Of a stretch of DNA of 10,361 nucleotides, positions 5,806-10,361 are shown piece after piece (the stretch's first letter is position 1; the number at the start of each line of letters is the position of its first letter). The stretch covers positions 1 to 10,361 of the forward strand of contig JAQVQT010000042.1 in assembly GCA_028701435.1 (NCBI GenBank), read 5' to 3'. The DNA comes from Smithellaceae bacterium. Its GTDB lineage: Bacteria > Desulfobacterota > Syntrophia > Syntrophales > Smithellaceae. The notes under the pieces were generated by a model, which was not told the origin of the DNA, made no database searches, and worked only from the letters and a program-made list of their open reading frames with translations. The translations under genes were made by a program, and so were the position numbers.

Positions 5806-7094
5806 ACGCTTTTACATCGCACTTGCACCGAATTGGCGTGCGCGTCCAAACCTTCCATTTCAGCGAAGTGCCGTGTCTGCGGGGCAAGCTTTTCGAAAGC
5901 CGCCTGCGGGAAAGACAGAACGCTCATCCGTTTGTAGAAATCATAAACACCCAGGGGCGAAGAGAACCGCGCCGTTCCTTCCGTGGGCAGAATGTGGTTG
6001 GCGCCGGCAATGTAATCGCCGAGGGCTTCCGGCGTATAAGACCCCAGAAACACGGAACCGGCGCTGCGGATGTGCCTCAGGACGTTCGTCGGATTTTCCA
6101 CCATCAATTCCAGATGCTCCGGCGCGAAGAGATTGGTCAGCGCCGCCGCTTCGTCGATATCGGCCGTGATGATGATCGCGCCGTAGGAAGACAGGGATTT
6201 TTGGATGATTATTTTTCGGGGCAGGGTTTTCATCTGCCGTTTGATTTCCCGGGCGACTTCCCGGGCCAGATCGGAATCGGGCGTAAACAAAACAGCCGCC
6301 GCCTTTTCGTCGTGTTCGGCCTGCGCCAGCATGTCCGCCGCCGCGAAAACGGGGTCGGCGGTTTGATCGGCGATGATCGCCACCTCGCTGGGGCCGGCGA
6401 TCATGTCGATGCCCACCTGTCCGAACACCAGTTTCTTGGCCGCAGCGACATAGGCGTTGCCAGGCCCCACGATTTTGTCCACGCGCGGAACGCTTTTGGT
6501 CCCATACGCCAGAGCGGCGACGGCCTGCGCGCCGCCGATCTTGAAAATGCGGTCTACCCCGGCGGCTTCGGCCGCCGCGGCAATCAGCGGGGAAAGCCGG
6601 CCGTCCTTCACGGGGCTTGCCAGTAGAATTTCTTTCACGCCCGCAAGGCGTGCGGGAATCGCCGCCATCAGGATCGTGGAAGGATAAAAGGCCTTTCCGC
6701 CCGGCGCGTAAATGCCCACCCGGGCCAGCGGCAGAATCCTCTGGCCCAGTTCCGCGCCGTCTTCGTCTTTCATCGACCATCCCCTTGCGATCTGCAGACG
6801 GTGATACTTTTCAATCCGCGCAGCCGAAAGCCGGATGACCTCCAGGTCCTGCGGTTTGACGTCCGACAGCGCTTCTTTTCTTTCCGCGTCCGTTGCTTCG
6901 ACGGTTGCCGGCGCCAGGTCGTGGCCGTCGAATTTCCGGGTGTAGGAAAACAGCGCTTCATCCCCCCGCACGGACACCTCCCGAACGATCCTGGCCACGT
7001 CTGCCAGCAGCTTCGGCGTAAACGCGCCGCCCCTTGCCCGCAGGGCCCCAAAAAAATCACGGAATTCTTCCGCGTCGGCTCGAAGAATTTTCAT
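5796..7094 (-). CDS. hisD: Histidinol dehydrogenase
   Basis: A 432-residue protein, typical for HisD, which oxidises L-histidinol to L-histidine with 2 NAD+ in the last steps of histidine synthesis (cytoplasmic, zinc homodimer). Zinc ligands are all present: Gln258 and His261 (AQAEHD), Asp360 (LGDYIAG) and His419 (LDAHANS). The catalytic pair Glu326-His327 is in FAPEHLEL. Other signatures are GIYAPGGKAFYPS (127-139), VGPGNAYV (209-216) and DMIAGPSEVA (230-239). The ATG at 7094 lies one base after the murA stop, with AAGGG about 9 bases upstream inside murA, so translation is probably coupled. Expression would follow the prmC promoter. No other his gene is in the window; hisG, which I recall between murA and hisD in some relatives, is absent. 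Confidence 0.97.
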   Translation of the reverse strand: MKILRADAEEFRDFFGALRARGGAFTPKLLADVARIVREVSVRGDEALFSYTRKFDGHDLAPATVEATDAERKEALSDVKPQDLEVIRLSAARIEKYHRLQIARGWSMKDEDGAELGQRILPLARVGIYAPGGKAFYPSTILMAAIPARLAGVKEILLASPVKDGRLSPLIAAAAEAAGVDRIFKIGGAQAVAALAYGTKSVPRVDKIVGPGNAYVAAAKKLVFGQVGIDMIAGPSEVAIIADQTADPVFAAADMLAQAEHDEKAAAVLFTPDSDLAREVAREIKRQMKTLPRKIIIQKSLSSYGAIIITADIDEAAALTNLFAPEHLELMVENPTNVLRHIRSAGSVFLGSYTPEALGDYIAGANHILPTEGTARFSSPLGVYDFYKRMSVLSFPQAAFEKLAPQTRHFAEMEGLDAHANSVQVRCKSVKN

Positions 7095-7095
7095 T

Positions 7096-8343
7096 TTATT
7101 TTACCCTTTTGATGTCCGCGCCCAGCGCGGAGAATTTCTTCTCGATATTCTCGTAACCCCGGTCGATGTGATAGACCCTCGAAATCTCGGTTTCGCCCCG
7201 GGCGACCAGCGCCGCCAGAATCAGCGAGGCGGAAGCCCGCAGATCCGTGGCCATGGTCTGCGCCCCGTTCAGAGCGGGGACGCCGCGCACCACGGCGCTG
7301 CCGCCCTGAATCGTGATGTCCGCGCCCATGCGCATCAGTTCGCTCACGTGCATGAAGCGGTTTTCAAAAACCGTTTCCGTGATGACGGAAAGGCCGCTTG
7401 CGACGCACAGGTAGGCCATGATCTGCGCCTGCAAATCCGTCGGAAAGCCGGGATGGGGAAGGGTTTTGATGTCCACGCTGGAAATTTTGCTTCCGGCGGC
7501 GACGCGAAGCCCCCCTTCCATGGGCTGAATTTTCATGCCGGTGTCCCGCAGTTTGTTGATCAGCGCTTCCAGGTGCTGGGGGATGCAGCCCAGCACATTG
7601 ATTTCTCCGCCGGTGATTCCGGCGGCGATCATGAAGGTGCCGGCTTCAATCCGGTCGGGAATGATGGCCGCCTCGGTTCCGGACAGTCTGGACACGCCGG
7701 TGATGGTGATCACATCCGTTCCCGCGCCGTTGATTTTTGCGCCCATGCCCCGGAGCACTTCCGCCAGATTGACGATTTCCGGCTCCCGCGCGGCGTTGTT
7801 GAGCACGGTGGTGCCCTCCGCCAGGGTTGCCGCCATCATGATATTTTCGGTGCCGGTCACCGTGGGCAGATCAAAATAAATATCGGCGCCCTTCAGTCTG
7901 CCGGCCCTGGCTTCGATGTAGCCTCCCTGCAGATCCACGGTCGCGCCCATGTCCTGGAGCGCCTTGATGTGCAGATTGACGGGGCGCGCTCCGATGGCGC
8001 AGCCACCGGGAAGGGAGACGCGGGCTTTGCCCGTTCGGGCCACCAGCGGTCCGAGAACCAGGATGGACGCGCGCATCGTCTTGACCAGATCATAGGGGGC
8101 AACGCTGTTGGTCATTTTTTCAGCGCTGATTTTTATCGTGCCCGCGCCTTCGATTTCCACTCCCATATTTCTCAGAAGCTTGCAGGCGGTTTTGATATCG
8201 ACCAGGTCGGGAATATTGGAAAACGTGCAGGGCTCTTCAGTCAACAGCGCGGCGGTCAGCACCGGCAGGGCGGCATTTTTCGCGCCGCTGATTTGAACAT
8301 CTCCGTGAAGCGGCCTGCCGCCGGAAATAACAATTTTGTCCAC
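7096..8343 (-). CDS. murA: UDP-N-acetylglucosamine 1-carboxyvinyltransferase
   Basis: A 415-residue protein, normal for MurA, which transfers enolpyruvate from PEP to UDP-GlcNAc, the first committed cytoplasmic step of peptidoglycan synthesis. Seen: Lys22-Asn23 in SGAKNAALP, Arg91 in TMRAS, the active-site Cys115 in LPGGCAIGARP (the residue alkylated by fosfomycin, so intrinsic Asp115-type resistance is not expected), Asp303 in GFPTDLQAQ, and Arg395 in HIDRGYENIE. The EPSP-synthase-like repeat pattern runs throughout. The start is GTG at 8343, immediately next to the prmC stop, with AAGGAGAAGG just upstream within prmC; no better ATG gives the conserved MDKIVISGG opening. Translational coupling to prmC is likely. 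Confidence 0.97.
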   Translation of the reverse strand: MDKIVISGGRPLHGDVQISGAKNAALPVLTAALLTEEPCTFSNIPDLVDIKTACKLLRNMGVEIEGAGTIKISAEKMTNSVAPYDLVKTMRASILVLGPLVARTGKARVSLPGGCAIGARPVNLHIKALQDMGATVDLQGGYIEARAGRLKGADIYFDLPTVTGTENIMMAATLAEGTTVLNNAAREPEIVNLAEVLRGMGAKINGAGTDVITITGVSRLSGTEAAIIPDRIEAGTFMIAAGITGGEINVLGCIPQHLEALINKLRDTGMKIQPMEGGLRVAAGSKISSVDIKTLPHPGFPTDLQAQIMAYLCVASGLSVITETVFENRFMHVSELMRMGADITIQGGSAVVRGVPALNGAQTMATDLRASASLILAALVARGETEISRVYHIDRGYENIEKKFSALGADIKRVK

Positions 8344-9198
8344 TTACCTTCTCCTTCCTTTGATGACGCGCGGCAATCCCGCGTAGTCTTCACGCACATC
8401 GATGCGTTCGTAAAAATCCTTATGGGCTTCAAAGATGGCGCGAACTTCCTGTTTTTGTCTAGCGCCGATTTCGAGCAAAAGCCAGCCATTTTCTTTTAAG
8501 TATCCGTGTGCCTGATATATCAACTTTTCGTAAAATTCCAGACCTGTTTGACCCGCGCGCAGCGCTTCTTCCGGCTCGAAGTTTTTCACGCCCGCGGGCA
8601 GGGATTCATATTCCTCCGCTCCGATGTAGGGAGGATTGGAAACAATCATGTCAAACCGCCCGCCAACAGGTTCAAAGAGGTCGCCCTCAAGAAACACGAT
8701 CGAATGATTCAGTTTCAGGGCCGCGGCATTTTTTTGCGCCGTTTTGAGGACCGCCTTTGAGATGTCCGTGGCGGTGACGGACGCATCGGGGATTTCGCGG
8801 GCCAGCGCCAGCGCAATCGCGCCGCTTCCCGTGCCGATGTCCAGAATGCGCGGACGGATCCAGGATTCCTGCCGCACAACGGAAAGCGCCTCTTCGACGA
8901 TCACTTCCGTGTCGGGGCGGGGAATCAGCACGGAAGGATTTACTTTCAGGACAAAGGACCAGAAAGCCTTCCGGCCCGTAAGGTAGGCCACCGGCTCCCC
9001 GCCGGCCCTTCTGGCGATCAACCGGTCAAAGTCGGCCAATTGTTTTTTGCTGAGTGTATCGTCCGGATTTTTGATGAACGCCAGGCGGTCGCACCGCAAA
9101 AGAAAAGCCAGCAAAACCTCAGCGTCAAGGCGAGCCGAAGGAATTCCGGCTTCCTCCAGCTTTTGCGTCGCTTCAAAAATGATTTTCCGAACCGTCAT
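8344..9198 (-). CDS. prmC: Peptide chain release factor N5-glutamine methyltransferase
   Basis: A 284-residue PrmC (HemK). It methylates the Gln of the GGQ motif in release factors RF1/RF2 using SAM. Residues about 1-80 form the helical N-terminal domain, with GGEPVAYLTGRKAFW at 66-80 and a proline-rich segment IPRPDTE (92-98). The Rossmann methyltransferase domain has DIGTGSGAIALALA (120-133) and the substrate Gln-binding NPPY at 188-191 (SNPPYIGAEEY). The ATG at 9198 is preceded by AAAGGGG. Usually prfA lies just upstream; here there is a 230-base divergent promoter region instead, so prmC heads its own operon with murA and hisD. A promoter candidate lies about 50 bases upstream. Confidence 0.96.
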   Translation of the reverse strand: MTVRKIIFEATQKLEEAGIPSARLDAEVLLAFLLRCDRLAFIKNPDDTLSKKQLADFDRLIARRAGGEPVAYLTGRKAFWSFVLKVNPSVLIPRPDTEVIVEEALSVVRQESWIRPRILDIGTGSGAIALALAREIPDASVTATDISKAVLKTAQKNAAALKLNHSIVFLEGDLFEPVGGRFDMIVSNPPYIGAEEYESLPAGVKNFEPEEALRAGQTGLEFYEKLIYQAHGYLKENGWLLLEIGARQKQEVRAIFEAHKDFYERIDVREDYAGLPRVIKGRRR

Positions 9199-9250
9199 TT
9201 TTCCCCTTTGCCGCGAGTTGCTTCACCAGGCCGCCCCGATGATTGTCCGA

Positions 9251-9279
9251 TCTATATCTTATTTGGGCCAAATATCCAA
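9251..9279 (-). promoter_or_regulatory. Candidate promoter for prmC-murA-hisD with a palindrome in its spacer
   Basis: Reading the minus strand, TTGGAT (9279-9274) and TATAGA (9256-9251) are separated by 17 bases, a normal sigma-70 spacing; the -10 is good and the -35 weak. The spacer holds a near-perfect dyad, plus strand ATTTGGGCCAAAT at 9261-9273, extending by one pair to 9260-9274. The dyad could be a regulator site or chance. Confidence 0.4.
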
Positions 9280-9320
9280 ACGGCCATTTTTTGATGGCGT
9301 GGCCGACGTTTAAAAAGAGA

Positions 9321-9349
9321 TTGACAAAAATTCAAAAATGAGTGATTAC
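9321..9349 (+). promoter_or_regulatory. Candidate promoter of the TetR-family gene
   Basis: A perfect TTGACA -35 at 9321-9326 is followed 17 bases later by GATTAC (9344-9349), a poor -10 that lies inside the dyad at 9339-9356. A strong -35 with an operator over the -10 is what an autorepressed promoter looks like. The -10 assignment is uncertain. Confidence 0.5.
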
Positions 9350-9356
9350 TCACTCA
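9339..9356. promoter_or_regulatory. Probable TetR-type operator (18-base dyad)
   Basis: TGAGTGA (9339-9345) and TCACTCA (9350-9356) are exact inverted repeats around TTAC. Counting the inner T-A pair, 8 of 9 positions are symmetric. Size and form fit operators of TetR-family repressors, and it lies 75 bases before the TetR start, overlapping the putative -10. The 65 bases between operator and RBS are AT-rich. Confidence 0.65.
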
Positions 9357-9416
9357 ACAAAGCGGCATCTGGGAGATGTTTTTATAAATAATTGAAATTA
9401 CTTGATTTAATAAAAT

Positions 9417-9422
9417 AGAGGA
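9417..9422 (+). promoter_or_regulatory. Ribosome binding site deciding the TetR start
   Basis: AGAGGA lies 8 bases before the ATG at 9431 but touches the earlier in-frame ATG at 9422. The later ATG is therefore the more likely start, giving MQVPDLKMSEKEKK. Confidence 0.5.
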
Positions 9423-9430
9423 TGTTCATT

Positions 9431-10075
9431 ATGCAGGTTCCTGATTTGAAAATGTCGGAAAAAGAAAAAAAGATCCTCGACGCGGCCATTGCCGTCATTT
9501 CGGAAAAAGGCTTCAGCGCGGCCAGCACGAGCGAAATCGCGCGCCAGGCCGGGGTCGCGGAAGGGACCATTTTCCGCTACTTTAAAACCAAAAAGGACAT
9601 TTTGCGCGGCATTCTGATCCATCTGGGCAACGTCATCGCGGAGCCCCTGGTCGTGTACGGCCTCAAAAAGATTCTTTATCAGGACGGCCGGGAAGATCTG
9701 CGCGCCGGCATCAAACTGGTCTTGAAAGACCGCATGGCCATCATCGACGCCGTTTTTCCCATGCTGCGCATTGTGATCACGGAGGCCATGTATCATGAAG
9801 ATATTCGGCAGATCCTCTACGACAAAATCATTTCCCGGGCCGTCGAGGTGTTTGAGGAATATCACCTGGAGATGGTTGAAAAAGGGCTGATGAAGAAGGA
9901 AATCGACGCGGTCGTCGCCGGCCGCAGCATACTGGCCAACCTGGTTCTTTTTTTCGTTTACCGCAACCTGTTCGGCCCTATGATCCAACTCGACGATTAT
10001 GACCGGGAACTGGACCAGGTCATTGACGCCATCATGCACGGAATCGCAATCCCGGCGGTTGGTGACAAAAAATAG
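9431..10075 (+). CDS. TetR/AcrR-family transcriptional regulator
   Basis: A 214-residue protein if started at 9431. The N-terminal helix-turn-helix is typical: about residues 11-58, with ILDAAIAVISEKGFSAAST, then SEIARQAGVAEGT and IFRYFKTKKDIL (47-58). Residues about 65-205 are an alpha-helical ligand-binding domain of no named class, with hydrophobic helices near 177-190 (ILANLVLFFVYR). TetR-family repressors bind a dyad and release it on binding a ligand, often a drug, lipid or acyl-CoA. The 18-base dyad upstream suggests autoregulation, and the adaptor gene 27 bases downstream suggests it controls an efflux pump. The strand and position also leave room for effects on the divergent prmC promoter, but nothing shows this. 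Confidence 0.88.
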   Translation: MQVPDLKMSEKEKKILDAAIAVISEKGFSAASTSEIARQAGVAEGTIFRYFKTKKDILRGILIHLGNVIAEPLVVYGLKKILYQDGREDLRAGIKLVLKDRMAIIDAVFPMLRIVITEAMYHEDIRQILYDKIISRAVEVFEEYHLEMVEKGLMKKEIDAVVAGRSILANLVLFFVYRNLFGPMIQLDDYDRELDQVIDAIMHGIAIPAVGDKK

Positions 10076-10102
10076 AGAAAACGGTTTTTTGTGAGGGTTT
10101 TT

Positions 10103-10361
10103 ATGAAAATCAAAATGTCGCGTTTTTTCTTTTTGTGGCCCGTTCTTTTTCTGATGTTCGGTTGCGGCGATAAAGACGCAGCCGGGCCGGAGGCCGCCCC
10201 CGTTTTCGTAATTGCCCAAAAGATCGAAAAGAAAACGGTGGCCGGGGTCATCGCCGTCAGCGGAAATATAGAAGGGTCGAAAACCGCAAGGCTGGGTTTC
10301 ATGGTGTCCGGAAAAATCAATTACATCGCGGCCAGAGAAGGGGCCATGATCGAAAAGGGGC
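10103..10361 (+). CDS. RND-type efflux periplasmic adaptor (membrane fusion protein), N-terminal fragment
   Basis: The first 86 codons run off the window. The N-terminus has basic residues, a hydrophobic stretch (FFFLWPVLFLMFG) and Cys21 in a lipobox-like LMFGC, so it is probably a lipoprotein (the Phe before Gly is somewhat unusual). Then comes a polar linker and the start of the adaptor fold: VSGNIEGSKTARLGFMVSGKI, followed by VREGAMIEKG-like sequence (here AAREGAMIEKG), the half-motif of the biotinyl-lipoyl-like domain in AcrA/HlyD proteins. GAGGG at 10093-10097 is 5 bases before the ATG. The TetR gene ends 27 bases upstream, so they likely share a transcript. The inner-membrane pump should follow beyond the window. 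Confidence 0.82.
   Translation, partial: MKIKMSRFFFLWPVLFLMFGCGDKDAAGPEAAPVFVIAQKIEKKTVAGVIAVSGNIEGSKTARLGFMVSGKINYIAAREGAMIEKG

Noticed and set aside
5748..6626. A 292-codon plus-strand open frame opposite hisD
   Set aside because: Arg/Gly/Phe-rich without domains, crosses the palindrome, and lies antisense to clear hisD.
7168..8499. A 443-codon plus-strand open frame opposite murA and the end of prmC
   Set aside because: Low-complexity His/Gly/Ala/Asp-rich translation, antisense to clear murA; a codon-bias shadow.
10076..10102. Short AAAAC/GTTTT pairing before the adaptor gene as a terminator
   Set aside because: The stem has no loop and is AT-rich; it would not be stable.

Overview
The window looks like chromosomal DNA from a moderately GC-rich anaerobic bacterium. 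The best guess is a Desulfobacterota (deltaproteobacterial) fatty- or aromatic-acid degrader of the Syntrophus/Smithella kind. That guess rests on an acyl-CoA gene set built around a CoA-transferase, the prmC-murA-hisD order, and small palindromic intergenic repeats. It is inference; no marker gene for taxonomy is present.

Layout. (1) 1-143: the 3' end of a ParA/Soj-type ATPase gene, followed by about 230 bases of repeat-bearing intergenic DNA. (2) 376-4800, plus strand: an exported FlgT-like/DUF4384 protein, two short-chain dehydrogenases and a long CoA-transferase. Each is preceded by a good ribosome binding site except the first, and gaps are 13 to 86 bases. A separate plus-strand gene for an enoyl-CoA isomerase/hydratase-family protein follows at 4966-5676 after a 165-base gap. 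(3) 5677-5795: a convergent junction packed with three hairpins, one a perfect 28-base palindrome that probably terminates the plus-strand operon. (4) 9198-5796, minus strand: prmC, murA and hisD in a tightly coupled unit with gaps of 0 and 1 base. (5) 9199-9430: a divergent promoter region with an 18-base dyad that looks like a TetR operator. (6) 9431 to the end, plus strand: a TetR-family repressor and the start of a lipoprotein periplasmic adaptor of an RND-type efflux pump.

How the genes may work together. The CoA-transferase can activate a carboxylic acid by taking CoA from a donor such as acetyl-CoA. The isomerase-family protein would reposition a double bond in the resulting enoyl-CoA. 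The two dehydrogenases would interconvert 3-hydroxy and 3-keto acyl groups, possibly with different nicotinamide cofactors. No acyl-CoA dehydrogenase or thiolase lies in the window, so the pathway is incomplete here. The minus-strand genes are housekeeping: release-factor methylation, peptidoglycan precursor synthesis and histidine synthesis. The TetR gene and adaptor form a typical self-regulated efflux locus.

The most notable item is the CoA-transferase, which carries about 127 residues beyond the normal family end. No clearly novel multi-gene system (defence, CRISPR, mobile element) was seen.
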